This document shows positions 1 through 9,758 of a stretch of 64,000 nt of DNA, piece after piece (position 1 is the stretch's first letter; every line of letters starts with the position of its first letter). The notes under the pieces are model-generated. The model worked only from the letters and a program-made list of their open reading frames with translations. It was not told where the DNA came from and made no database searches. The stretch lies in assembly GCF_024138715.1 (NCBI RefSeq), contig NZ_CP092074.1:2914001-2978000 (forward strand), written 5' to 3'. Source of the DNA: Emticicia sp. 21SJ11W-3. GTDB lineage: Bacteria; Bacteroidota; Bacteroidia; Cytophagales; Spirosomataceae. Made by a program: the position numbers and the translations under genes.

Positions 1-199
1 AACTCATGCCCATGCAGCCCAGGCCCATTGCCGATACCTGCATACTATGTTTGCCGGTTCCTAAAATACGCATTCTCAAACCAGCGGCATTGATGCGCTG
101 AGAAGCCACCTCTGAATTTCCGTAAGCCTGCCAACCCAGCATTGTACCGCCCATAATTATTCCATTTTTTAAAAAGTTTCTTCTGTTCTGATTTTCCAT
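1..199 (-). CDS. aldo/keto reductase with Tat-type signal, N-terminal part (cut by window edge)
   Basis: Only the first 66 or so codons lie inside the window; the gene runs off the left edge. The start is the ATG at 199. The N-terminus carries a twin-arginine motif (NRRNFLKNG, residues 5-13) followed by a small-residue hydrophobic stretch, so the protein is probably exported folded by the Tat pathway. After about 40 residues comes an aldo/keto reductase start, with [12 protein letters not shown] at the end of the fragment. The same stretch occurs in the complete reductase just upstream at 344-1336, so the two are tandem paralogues, one cytoplasmic and one probably periplasmic. Substrate cannot be told. 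The family call is good but rests on a short piece. Confidence 0.7.
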   Translation of the reverse strand, partial: MENQNRRNFLKNGIIMGGTMLGWQAYGNSEVASQRINAAGLRMRILGTGKHSMQVSAMGLGCMGMS

Positions 200-343
200 T
201 TTTTTATTGTTAAAAATCCAATCGTTTTAAGTATGGGGTAATTTGTTAATGCCATAAACGCAAACACAAGGCAATACCACCAGATGTACAGGGTACGTCT
301 GTCATTCAGGAATGATTTATTTGTTGAGAAAACAGTTTACCTG

Positions 344-1348
<1,005 letters not shown>

Positions 1349-1364
1349 TTATTATATACTGATG

Positions 1365-1428
1365 CAAAATTAACCTGGCAGGAGTTGTTAAGATAACGAA
1401 AATCAAAGGATAGCTTACGAAAATCAAA
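1365..1428 (-). promoter_or_regulatory. AraC-type operator and -7 box for the aldo/keto reductase
   Basis: On the + strand ACGAAAATCAAA occurs at 1396-1407 and again at 1417-1428, exactly 21 bp (two helical turns) apart, as expected for an AraC-family protein binding one DNA face. Nearer the gene, CAAAATTA (1365-1372) reads TAATTTTG on the - strand, a perfect Bacteroidota -7 box (TAnnTTTG), 29 bp before the start codon. No good -33 TTG is correctly spaced, which fits an activator-dependent promoter. The same layout precedes the regulator gene (2351-2415). Confidence 0.65.
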
Positions 1429-2323
1429 CATTTCTGAATTTACCCGGACTCTGCCCCGTGTGTTTCCTGAAGAAATTATTGAAGTGCGTTACCTCAGTAA
1501 AACCGAGGGCATCGGCAATTTCAGAAACATTCCAGTTACTGTGCCTCAGCAACACTTTGGCTTCGCGCAGTACTCGCTCGGCAATCAGCTGAGAGGTGGT
1601 TTTTTGTGTTATTTCTTTAACTGCCCTGTTCAGGTGATTGACGTGCACATTTAACTGACTGGCGAAGTCTGACGCTGAACGGAAGTTGATTCTTGGATGC
1701 GCTTCTTCTATGGGGAACTGCCGTTCAAGAAGCTCAACAAACATGGCTGAGATACGCTGAGCTGCTTTTGCAGGTTGCCGTGCTGAAAGATTGTCTGATT
1801 GCATTTTCATGGCAAAGTGCATCAGTTCAAAAACCAGGTTTCTCAGTACATCGTATTTGTGTATATATTCAGAATTGAGTTCTTCAAACATACGTTCAAA
1901 AATGCCTTGCAGTTTAAGTACCTCTTCATCAGTAAGTTCAAAAACATGGGTGCCATCGGGCTGAAATACCCTGTAGTGGTCTGGATTACCGAATTGATTG
2001 AAGAAGTGCTTGTTAAAAATGCAATAGGCGCCATCGCGTATGTTGTCGAGATGTTCCCATTTATAAGGTATCTGCGGATTCGAAAACGCAAGCGCCTGCT
2101 TTTTTACTTCAATTATTTTGTCGGCATAATGAACCTTGCTGTTACCCACAACCAGCATTATTTTATAGAAATCTCTTCTTCTGTAAGGAATCTCCCTTGG
2201 TTCATTATCCGAAAGTGGTTCCAATCTGAAAATATTGAAATGCCCTATTTCATTCCGGATATTTTCGGGCATCCAATTAAACTTTCGTTTGTAAAGTTCT
2301 TCAATGGTCTCGCTGGTATCCAT
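1424..2323 (-). CDS. AraC-family transcriptional regulator
   Basis: This 299-residue protein has an N-terminal cupin-like sensing region (about 1-190) and a C-terminal AraC helix-turn-helix pair (about 205-299). The second HTH is recognisable as NVSEIADALGFTEVTHFNNFFRKHTGQSPGKF. Related proteins in this phylum control an adjacent oxidoreductase in response to a small molecule. The gene is followed on the same strand by the aldo/keto reductase at 344-1336. Matching 21-bp-phased direct repeats lie 60 bp upstream of both start codons, so it probably controls itself and the reductase. The distal repeat for the reductase overlaps the stop codon of this gene. The ligand cannot be predicted. Confidence 0.9.
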   Translation of the reverse strand: MDTSETIEELYKRKFNWMPENIRNEIGHFNIFRLEPLSDNEPREIPYRRRDFYKIMLVVGNSKVHYADKIIEVKKQALAFSNPQIPYKWEHLDNIRDGAYCIFNKHFFNQFGNPDHYRVFQPDGTHVFELTDEEVLKLQGIFERMFEELNSEYIHKYDVLRNLVFELMHFAMKMQSDNLSARQPAKAAQRISAMFVELLERQFPIEEAHPRINFRSASDFASQLNVHVNHLNRAVKEITQKTTSQLIAERVLREAKVLLRHSNWNVSEIADALGFTEVTHFNNFFRKHTGQSPGKFRNV

Positions 2324-2350
2324 CGTATTCTATTTTTGGCTGATATAAAG

Positions 2351-2415
2351 CAAAATTAACTGGTGCGGGCTGTTCCCGATAAACAAAAATCAAATGTAAA
2401 CTTACGAATTTCAAA
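2351..2415 (-). promoter_or_regulatory. AraC-type operator and -7 box for the regulator itself
   Basis: ACAAAAATCAAA (2383-2394) and ACGAATTTCAAA (2404-2415) on the + strand form a direct repeat with a 21-bp period. Between them and the gene, CAAAATTA (2351-2358) gives the - strand -7 box TAATTTTG. Operator-to-ATG distance (60 bp) and box-to-ATG distance (28 bp) match the reductase promoter almost exactly, which supports autoregulation. The rest of the 294-bp gap up to 2618 shows nothing else recognisable. Confidence 0.62.
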
Positions 2416-2617
2416 CAAAGCCTGAAAGAGCAGGCACCATGAGGTCTGTTATTTTCAATCTTATTTTGGCGTTTAAGCCTTATGCTTCATTATATCTAAT
2501 GCCTTTTATGGCCATATTACAATGGTTTTAAAATTGCCTGGCTTATTAATTAAATAGATGCCCGCCTGCAATCAGTTAATATTATGGTATTTATTAATTT
2601 CTACTTATCTTTGAACT

Positions 2618-3136
2618 ATGCAAAAGAAACTTCTGATAATTCAACTTATTTTTTGCTTATCGTGTACTAAGAAAGAACCGGAACCAATGGTTTATAGTAT
2701 TGACGCTGTTTTGCAGCCCTATGTGACGAAGTTTCTGGAAGAAGCCATGATACGCAACGTTAATGTGCCGGCTATGAATCTGGATATGCGGTTTGACAAC
2801 CTGAGTTTTGAAGAATGCGGGCATTTTGTACAGAAAAAAAACGGCCAGCGTGTGGTGGTAATTAACCCCGGCTGTTGGCAGAATGTGCCTGCGCAAAACC
2901 GCGAGGCACTGGTGTTTCATGAGTTGGGGCATTGTTTTCTGACCCGCGCGCACCGAGACGATGTGCTACCTAATGGGGCTCCGGCTAGTATCATGAACTC
3001 CGTTGGTAATGGCGCCTACCAACCTTGTATTTACCCCATCGACGGCGACACCACCTGCAATAAAACAGCAAGAAGAAGCTATTACGTAGACGAACTCTTC
3101 AACCATAAAACACCTGTTCCGGCGTGGGGCAAATAG
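2618..3136 (+). CDS. putative zinc metallopeptidase-like lipoprotein
   Basis: This is a 172-residue exported protein. The N-terminus (QKKLLIIQLIFCLSC) is a signal sequence ending in a cysteine at 16, a weak lipobox. A zinc-binding motif HELGH lies at 101-105 with a further His at 112, and a possible Met-turn SIMNS at 124-128. This resembles the metzincin pattern, although the third His is one residue further away than in HExxHxxGxxH. Extra cysteines (67, 86, 106, 137, 147) may form disulfides. It stands alone upstream of the TonB operon. The peptidase call is inferred from motif and layout; no named family was recognised. Confidence 0.6.
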   Translation: MQKKLLIIQLIFCLSCTKKEPEPMVYSIDAVLQPYVTKFLEEAMIRNVNVPAMNLDMRFDNLSFEECGHFVQKKNGQRVVVINPGCWQNVPAQNREALVFHELGHCFLTRAHRDDVLPNGAPASIMNSVGNGAYQPCIYPIDGDTTCNKTARRSYYVDELFNHKTPVPAWGK

Positions 3137-3385
3137 TATAGTATCTTTAATTATTGCGCCCGCGTGTTATTAGTTCATCAGGTAAGGTCGAATCTCTTTA
3201 ATCCTGTACCTGAAAACCTGGCCTGAAAAACCGGAACACCAGATATTTGTGTCTTATTTACACCATTCAATCAAATAGTTGCCTTCTTTATTGCCTGCCC
3301 AGAGAAATAACCCCGGTAATTGGCAGCATTCGCACAGCAGGCAACGTCATCAAATAAAGCATACAAAATTCAGGTTCTAACCCTT

Positions 3386-5761
3386 ATGAAGCCATTACCT
3401 TTACTTTTTCTGATAATCCTAAGTCTGCCATTAAAAGCCCAGATACTTTCCGGAACCGTACGCGACTCGGTTGATAATGCTCCGCTACAAAAAGCCGCCG
3501 TGGTGCTTGACTACGAAAAGATTTTAAGAGGCACTTATACCGACACAGAAGGGAAATTCAGTTTGCTTCTTCCGCCGGGGCAGCACGTGCTTATTGTGCG
3601 CCATGTAGGTTATTTACCGTACCGGGTGAACATTTCAGGAGGGCAGAATGTCAATCTTGACATCAGGCTGCAAAGTGTGTCGGCGCAACTGGAAGAAGTG
3701 GTGGTGTCTGACAAAGGCTACGACCGCACCGTGCGCGAGCCTCTGCTGGGTGTAAGCCGCATTAATATTAAAACCATAGAACGGATGCCCGCAGCGCTGG
3801 GCGAGGTTGATATTCTCAGAAGCCTGCAACTGCTGCCCGGTGTTACCAGTGTGGGCGAGGCCGCCAACGGTATCAACATCAGAGGGGGTAATACAGACCA
3901 GAGCCTGATACTGATGGACGAAATGCCCATCTTTAACCCCACACACATGTTCGGGTTGTTTTCGGTGTTTCCGGCTGATGCCGTGCGGGGGCTGGATTTA
4001 TACAAAGGCAACGTTCCGGCGCGTTATGGCGGGCGGGCGGCGTCAGTACTGGATATTTCATTAAAAAACCCCAACCTTACGCAGTTTTCTATATCGGGGG
4101 GTATCAGCCTGGTGTCTAACAAATTAACGGCCGATATTCCGCTGATAAAAGGCAAACTCGGACTGATAGTTTCGGCAAGGGGGTCGTTCAATTCTTCTGT
4201 TCTGCCCATTATCTCAAAAAAACTGGATAGCATCAAGGCCAATTTCGGCGACCTGGTAGGCAAGCTATTCTGGCGGATAGACCAGAAAAATACCATGACA
4301 GCCAGTGCCTATTTCAGCAAAGACATTTTTCAGACCAATCTCATTGGGGGGCTGGCCGACATCAATTCTGTAAACACCCAATACCGGCACCAGACCCTGA
4401 ACGGCATGGTGCAGTGGTTCAGTGCACTTACGCCTAAACTCAATTTACAAACCACCGCCGTTTCGGCCGGTTACAGGCCGGATATCCTGTCGGTTGAATC
4501 AGGCACCGGTAGTGAAGTAACCTTGCGGCAGGAAATCAGGTACAAACAACTGAAGTCTAACCTGAATTACCAGACAGATAACGCCAAAACAGAAATCGGT
4601 GTCAGCGCCATACATTATGGCCTAAACCCCGGAGAACTGATGCCGGGCGGCAGCGTGAACATAGCGTATGTGAAAACTCCGGACGAAAACGCGCTGGAAA
4701 CCGCCATTTATGCCGACCACGAGAGGAGTTTCTCTGATAAACTGGCGGTATCGGCTGGCTTGCGTTATTCTTACTTTATGAATCTGGGGCCGCGTGTGGT
4801 AAGGCAATATGCGGCCGGAGAAACCATGAGCGAGAGCAGCATTATAGATTCGGTAAGTTATGGCGCATGGAAAGTAAGCAAAGCCTATGGCGGGTTTGAG
4901 CCACGGCTGGGTATCAGGTATGCCATCAGCCCCGATATGTCAATCAAAATAGGGTATAATATGATGCGCCAGTATATGCAGGCCATTACCAATACCACTA
5001 CGCCTTTGCCAACCGCACGCTGGAAAACCAGCGACGCCAACATTAAACCGCAGATAAGCCAGTTGTTTACCATTGGCTGGCTACGTAACCTGAAAGGAAA
5101 CACATTTGAGGTGTCGGCAGAAGCCTACTGGAGAACCACCAGCCATACACTGGATTACAAATCAGGGGCCGATTTTATGCTGCAGCCGTATCCGGAAACC
5201 CAGTTGCTGCCCGGCAAAAGCAAAGCATACGGTTTAGAAATGATGCTGAGCAAGAAAAAAGGAGAACTGACGGGCTGGCTCAATTACACCTATGCGCGCA
5301 CGCTGAACCGGGTAGATGGCAGCGTTGATTTCAGCCAGCAGATTAATAACGGCGAATGGTACAGGGCTAATTATGACCGCCCCCATAGCCTGAATCTGAG
5401 CATCAATATCAACCAGGGTAAATACCACAGTTTTTCTTTTAATTTTGTTTACAGCACCGGCAGGCCATTTACTGCTCCGGAAGGGCAGGTGTATTACCGC
5501 GACCGCCTCTACCCATATTATGGCGAACGGAACCAGGCCCGCCTGCCCGACTACCACCGGCTTGATTTTGCCTGGAACATCTACAACCCAAGCATGAAAA
5601 ACAGACGCTGGCAGGGGCATTGGGCATTTACGGTTTATAACCTGTATGGGCGCAAAAATGCCTATTCTATTTATTTCAGCGGCTCTGAGCCTAACCCTTA
5701 CAGGCTGGCTATTTTTGCCACGCCAATTCCGTCGTTATCATACAATTTTCAGTTTAAGTAA
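3386..5761 (+). CDS. TonB-dependent outer membrane receptor with CarboxypepD_reg-like domain
   Basis: This protein of about 791 residues imports a ligand across the outer membrane using TonB energy. The start at 3386 is preferred over the open codons back to 3320 because it opens with a clear signal peptide (KPLPLLFLIILSLPLKAQ). Order of domains: a carboxypeptidase-regulatory-like Ig fold (about 20-105, GTVRDSVDNAPLQKAAV), a plug domain (LRSLQLLPGVTSVGEAANGI, then NIRGGNTDQSLILMDE) and a beta-barrel to the C-terminus ending in aromatic FQFK. It is followed closely by two DUF4249 lipoproteins, a typical partner family in Cytophagales-like genomes. Ligand unknown; no regulatory site was found in the 250 bp upstream. 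Confidence 0.92.
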   Translation: MKPLPLLFLIILSLPLKAQILSGTVRDSVDNAPLQKAAVVLDYEKILRGTYTDTEGKFSLLLPPGQHVLIVRHVGYLPYRVNISGGQNVNLDIRLQSVSAQLEEVVVSDKGYDRTVREPLLGVSRINIKTIERMPAALGEVDILRSLQLLPGVTSVGEAANGINIRGGNTDQSLILMDEMPIFNPTHMFGLFSVFPADAVRGLDLYKGNVPARYGGRAASVLDISLKNPNLTQFSISGGISLVSNKLTADIPLIKGKLGLIVSARGSFNSSVLPIISKKLDSIKANFGDLVGKLFWRIDQKNTMTASAYFSKDIFQTNLIGGLADINSVNTQYRHQTLNGMVQWFSALTPKLNLQTTAVSAGYRPDILSVESGTGSEVTLRQEIRYKQLKSNLNYQTDNAKTEIGVSAIHYGLNPGELMPGGSVNIAYVKTPDENALETAIYADHERSFSDKLAVSAGLRYSYFMNLGPRVVRQYAAGETMSESSIIDSVSYGAWKVSKAYGGFEPRLGIRYAISPDMSIKIGYNMMRQYMQAITNTTTPLPTARWKTSDANIKPQISQLFTIGWLRNLKGNTFEVSAEAYWRTTSHTLDYKSGADFMLQPYPETQLLPGKSKAYGLEMMLSKKKGELTGWLNYTYARTLNRVDGSVDFSQQINNGEWYRANYDRPHSLNLSININQGKYHSFSFNFVYSTGRPFTAPEGQVYYRDRLYPYYGERNQARLPDYHRLDFAWNIYNPSMKNRRWQGHWAFTVYNLYGRKNAYSIYFSGSEPNPYRLAIFATPIPSLSYNFQFK

Positions 5762-5784
5762 ACTTTCAAAACCATCAGATTCAG

Positions 5785-7071
5785 GTGCGGGGTATCAGGA
5801 AAATATTTTGTTTTATAGTGTTAATGCTGGCAGGGCTGAGCTGCATAGACCAGATTGAATATGATGCCGCCTATAAAGTGGATGTGCTTTCGGTAGAAGG
5901 CAGGGTAACCAACGGCCCGGGCGAGCAAATGGTAAAGATTCATCGGTCTAAAGTGCAAAACGGGCGCGCTGGTATTATAGTAGTAGAAAAAGCCAGGGTT
6001 GAACTGGTGGTGAATAACACAGAAGTAATACCCATGACCGAAAAAGAAGCCGGCGCCTATTATTTACCAGCCAGTTTTAAGGCCAGAACCGGAGCTGCTT
6101 ATCAGCTAAAATTTGAGCTGGCCGACGGAGGCAGGTATGAGTCGACCATAGAAATAATGCCCGCAGTGCCAGACATTGCCGAACTACATATTAAGTATAA
6201 TGCCTATGAGCCTTTTGACAAGCCCGAAGGCTATAAGGGAGTGCATTCTATATACGTGGATGTGCAGGACCCCGCCGACCAGGAAAACTTTTATAGCTGG
6301 GAATACACCATCTATGAAAAGAAACAATGGTGCCGCACCTGCGAAAACGGCATTTATGCCGTAAATGAAGTTATACCTGGGCAATACCCGTTTAACAGGT
6401 TTTATCAGTCCGGCAGTAAACCTTATGAAAACTGTTTTACCCAGCCTGCCGAACGCAAGCCCGGAGCGCCTGCCTTTGTAAGCAAGCCCTGGATATATGA
6501 TTACGAATGCCGCGAGGGCTGCTGGGAAATTTTTAACAGCGAAACCATGAATCTGTTTGAAGACCGCCTCACCAACGGCGGCCGGATTATAGAACGCAAA
6601 ATTGCCCGGATGCCCTATTACCAATGCACGGGGGCATTGATAGAAATCAGGCAGTTTTCTTTAACCAAAGAGGCGTTCAGGTATTTTAAGCACTTTCAGG
6701 AACAAACCGAAAACGCTGGCGGCATTGCCAGCACGCCACCTACGGCACTGAAAGGCAACATCAGAAATATTGCCAACGACCGTGAGGTGGTAGTAGGGTA
6801 TTTTGCGGCGTCGGCAGCCATACATTTACGGCACTTTGTAGACCGGAAAGATACCGGCGACCTGGTGCCGCCAGGTTTGTTTGAGATTTTAAACCAGCGG
6901 AAACCTAATGCAGAACCCGAACCGCCTGAAGTAGCCCTTATGCTTATTTGGGATGGCCCACCCAGAGTACCCAGGGCCACCTGTCTGGAAACCAGACATA
7001 GTACCGGAAAAAGACCCCTCGGGTGGATAGACGAACCAGAACCAACTAAATGCACACCAACAAAAAAATGA
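5785..7071 (+). CDS. DUF4249-domain lipoprotein (first copy)
   Basis: This 428-residue lipoprotein starts at a GTG (5785) 24 bp after the TonB receptor stop. The signal peptide ends in a lipobox LSC, so it is probably anchored in a membrane facing the periplasm or surface. The N-terminal half looks beta-rich and carries the DUF4249 pattern (VLSVEGRVTNGPGEQ, then YYLPASFKARTGAAYQLKF). Many conserved cysteines follow: CRTCENG, ENCF, YECREGCWEIF and YYQCTG. The following gene is a clear paralogue with most of them aligned. Genes of this family regularly sit after TonB receptors, so a role as receptor accessory protein is inferred. No enzymatic motif was seen. Confidence 0.85.
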   Translation: MRGIRKIFCFIVLMLAGLSCIDQIEYDAAYKVDVLSVEGRVTNGPGEQMVKIHRSKVQNGRAGIIVVEKARVELVVNNTEVIPMTEKEAGAYYLPASFKARTGAAYQLKFELADGGRYESTIEIMPAVPDIAELHIKYNAYEPFDKPEGYKGVHSIYVDVQDPADQENFYSWEYTIYEKKQWCRTCENGIYAVNEVIPGQYPFNRFYQSGSKPYENCFTQPAERKPGAPAFVSKPWIYDYECREGCWEIFNSETMNLFEDRLTNGGRIIERKIARMPYYQCTGALIEIRQFSLTKEAFRYFKHFQEQTENAGGIASTPPTALKGNIRNIANDREVVVGYFAASAAIHLRHFVDRKDTGDLVPPGLFEILNQRKPNAEPEPPEVALMLIWDGPPRVPRATCLETRHSTGKRPLGWIDEPEPTKCTPTKK

Positions 7072-8369
7072 AACCTCAAAAACAAGGTTTATTCTTACCA
7101 TCAGCTTTAATACTGGTAGTTTTACTGGTGGCGGCAGGCTGTGTAGAGCAGATAGCGTTTAATGTAAACAATAATCTGAATGCCATTATTGTTGAAGGCC
7201 GCCTGACCACCGCCGACGAGTCGCAAACATTGAAGCTATTCCGTGCCAAAACCGATGCACTGTCAGGTTTGGTATCTTTGCCGCTTACCGGTGCAACAGT
7301 GCAACTGCTGGTTGATGGCTCAGAAACGGTAACCTATACAGAAGATAAAAACCGGCCGGGCTATTATGCGCTGCCGGAGTATTTCAGGGGGCAGACCGGA
7401 AAGACTTATCAGTTAAAATTCAGACTTACTGACGGTGCCGAGTATGCGTCGGAGCCGGAAAAACTGGAAGCTGTTGCACCAATGAAAAACGTGAATGCCA
7501 CATTTAACCCTACTGCCGCCGCCATAAACGGTATAGGTTTTAACGGTTTTCATGAACTGTATGTGGATACCCAAGACCCTGCCAACCAACGCAATTTTTA
7601 TAGCTGGGAGTGGGTGCTTTATGAAAAACAGGAATGGTGCAAAAGCTGTGTGAGAGGCGTTTATGCGGTTAATAAAATATTGTCGGGGGTTTACCTCAAC
7701 AAACAGTACTTTGTGTCGGGCAACGAACCGTTTGAAGATTGTTTCAGTCCAAAATACACCTGGGATAGCGACTGGGAAATGCCACCCATTCCGACTACCG
7801 AATGGACCTACGACTACCAGTGCCGCACCCAATGCTGGCAGATATTTTATAGCCCCACCCTAAATCTGTTTGAAGACCGGCTTACCAATGGCGGACAGAT
7901 TTTGCAAAGAAAAGTTGCTAAAATACCGTATTACCAGTATCAGGGGGCATTGGTTGAATTGCGCCAGTTATCGCACACCAAAGATGCGTATGCGTATTTC
8001 AGACTTTTTCAGCAGCAGACAGAAAACAATGGCGGCATAACAGACACCCCGCCTACGGCTCTGCGCGGCAACATCAGCAATGTACGTGATAAAAAAGAAA
8101 CAGTAGTGGGCTATTTTGCGGTATCTGATGTTTCGATAATCAGATACTGGCTCGACCGACGTGATACAGGCAATGCGGTTCCTCCCGGACTTTTTAAAGC
8201 CCTGATGGCCCGTGCCCCAAGCCCAGAACCCTCACCGTCAAGCTCGGGGCCGGGTGGTGCGGCCAAGATACTCATCTCTGGCGGCCCACCGCGAGTACCA
8301 ACGGCTTTGTGTATCAAGAACGACTCGCGCACGCCCGAAAAACCCCTGGGCTGGGTAGATAACCCATAG
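7068..8369 (+). CDS. DUF4249-domain lipoprotein (second, paralogous copy)
   Basis: This protein of about 433 residues overlaps the previous gene by an ATGA junction (start 7068, upstream stop 7069-7071), implying translational coupling; an ATG at 7050 is also possible. The signal peptide ends in AAGC, a good lipobox. It is collinear with the first copy over its whole length. Shared blocks include FYSWEW, WCKSCVRGVYAVN, CRTQCWQIF, LFEDRLTNGGQI and RDTGNAVPPGLF. The last 50 residues are Pro/Ser/Gly-rich. The gene ends 12 bp before the convergent signal peptidase gene. The tandem pair probably arose by duplication; whether each binds a different ligand is unknown. Confidence 0.85.
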   Translation: MKPQKQGLFLPSALILVVLLVAAGCVEQIAFNVNNNLNAIIVEGRLTTADESQTLKLFRAKTDALSGLVSLPLTGATVQLLVDGSETVTYTEDKNRPGYYALPEYFRGQTGKTYQLKFRLTDGAEYASEPEKLEAVAPMKNVNATFNPTAAAINGIGFNGFHELYVDTQDPANQRNFYSWEWVLYEKQEWCKSCVRGVYAVNKILSGVYLNKQYFVSGNEPFEDCFSPKYTWDSDWEMPPIPTTEWTYDYQCRTQCWQIFYSPTLNLFEDRLTNGGQILQRKVAKIPYYQYQGALVELRQLSHTKDAYAYFRLFQQQTENNGGITDTPPTALRGNISNVRDKKETVVGYFAVSDVSIIRYWLDRRDTGNAVPPGLFKALMARAPSPEPSPSSSGPGGAAKILISGGPPRVPTALCIKNDSRTPEKPLGWVDNP

Positions 8370-8381
8370 GCTGCTGCTGCC

Positions 8382-9542
8382 TTAATGAATTATACTGAAC
8401 AAGCGTTTCCAGCGTACTTTGTTGAAGAAAGTACCGTTTTTATCGAACGACATCCAAACAAATACAGCTTTGCCCACAATGTGGTCTTCCGGCACAAAGC
8501 CCCAGAAACGCGAGTCGTCAGAACTATGGCGGTTATCGCCCATCATAAAATAATAGTTCTGTTTAAAAGTATAAGTGCTAATGGGCTTGCCGTTTATTAA
8601 TATTTGTCCGTTTTCGTAGCGGGCATCATCGTTACCATCAAAAGTGGTAATAATACCCTTATAGAAAGCCAGGTTTTTTTCAGTAAGCGCAATCGTCATA
8701 CCCTTTTTGGGTACTGTAAATGCCTCCATGTTATCCTGATTATTCGGAAAAAGCCGCGTATTATGCGGAAACGTAACATAATTCCGGTTGCTGGTATCGC
8801 CTTTAGCCAGTAATACCTGTTGGGTACGCTTCACAAAATCCTGGCTCTGCAAATCTTTAATGGCTTTTTCGGTGGCTCTTACATCGTACACAATGGTGTT
8901 TTCGGGGCTTACCAACTGGTTGAATTCAGTAATGCCGTATTTCCTGAAAACCTTGTCGTTCACCAAATCACTGGTTTCAACTTCATATTCCATCTGTACC
9001 GTTGCCGGGCTTATAAAAGGCTTGCCGTTAATGGTTATTTGTCCGGCATTCAAGGCCACCACGTCTCCTGCCACGCCAATACAGCGTTTAATATAATTGG
9101 TGCGTAAATCAACCGGGTACTTGTCATAACCGCCAAACTCATCGGGACGCTCGGGGCAGCCGGGGTAATTAAAAACTACCACATCGCCATTTTTTACATG
9201 CGTAAAACCGGGCAAACGGAATTGCGGAAGCTGAATCCAGTCGAGAAACGAGGGGATTTCGGTACCCCATATTTTCTGATGCGTTAGCGGTACCTGTAGA
9301 ATCGTTTTGGGTGTTCGGGTGCCATAATGAAATTTGCTTACAAAAATAAAATCGTCTGTCAGCAGGCTGGCTTCCATAGAGCCACTGGGAATGGTGTAAG
9401 GCTCAAACATCAGCCAGCGTATTAATGAGGCCGCCACAACGGCAAACAAAATGGAATCGAACCATTCGCGCAGGGCAGATTTCTTTTTTTGGGCTTTAGG
9501 GGCAGAATCAGGCGTTTTTGTAGGGGTAGTTTTATCGGTCAT
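8382..9542 (-). CDS. lepB: signal peptidase I
   Basis: This 386-residue S26 serine peptidase removes signal peptides from exported proteins. A Lys/Pro-rich cytoplasmic start is followed by one membrane segment (about 29-45). Then come the catalytic Ser55 in IPSGSMEASL and the general base Lys151 in IKRCIGVAGD. A conserved Gly-Asp-Asn box, MMGDNRHSSDDSRFWGFVP, lies near the C-terminus. The protein is longer than the E. coli enzyme because of an insertion between the catalytic residues and the last box, which is usual in Bacteroidota. It is transcribed alone, convergent with the DUF4249 gene and divergent from the peroxidase fusion. Confidence 0.95.
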   Translation of the reverse strand: MTDKTTPTKTPDSAPKAQKKKSALREWFDSILFAVVAASLIRWLMFEPYTIPSGSMEASLLTDDFIFVSKFHYGTRTPKTILQVPLTHQKIWGTEIPSFLDWIQLPQFRLPGFTHVKNGDVVVFNYPGCPERPDEFGGYDKYPVDLRTNYIKRCIGVAGDVVALNAGQITINGKPFISPATVQMEYEVETSDLVNDKVFRKYGITEFNQLVSPENTIVYDVRATEKAIKDLQSQDFVKRTQQVLLAKGDTSNRNYVTFPHNTRLFPNNQDNMEAFTVPKKGMTIALTEKNLAFYKGIITTFDGNDDARYENGQILINGKPISTYTFKQNYYFMMGDNRHSSDDSRFWGFVPEDHIVGKAVFVWMSFDKNGTFFNKVRWKRLFSIIH

Positions 9543-9683
9543 TCGCTTTTAAATAAGATTGCCCTGCTTTGACCTGAAAACCTCGCGGTGGTTTATTTGC
9601 CATCTTTATTTTTTTACCTACCCCCTACACAGCCTATTGGCAGCATTGATTTTTTAGCTCTGCCACATTAAATTTTCAAAAAG

Positions 9684-9737
9684 TTGGTGCCGGGTAAACT
9701 TTATTTACTAAATTTACATCGCAAGCGATTTAATTTT
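9684..9737 (+). promoter_or_regulatory. promoter with palindromic (OhrR-type) operator upstream of the peroxidase fusion
   Basis: A TTG (9684-9686) lies 22 bp before TAAATTTA (9709-9716), close to the Bacteroidota -33/-7 consensus. Overlapping the -7 box is an imperfect palindrome at 9710-9737, centred on ATCGC-AA-GCGAT, in which 11 of 14 base pairs match. A palindrome on the promoter of an operon that ends in an OhrR/MarR gene is the expected place for autorepression. No experiment or database match supports the exact site. Confidence 0.5.
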
Positions 9738-9758
9738 AAACGACTAAATTTTAAATAA

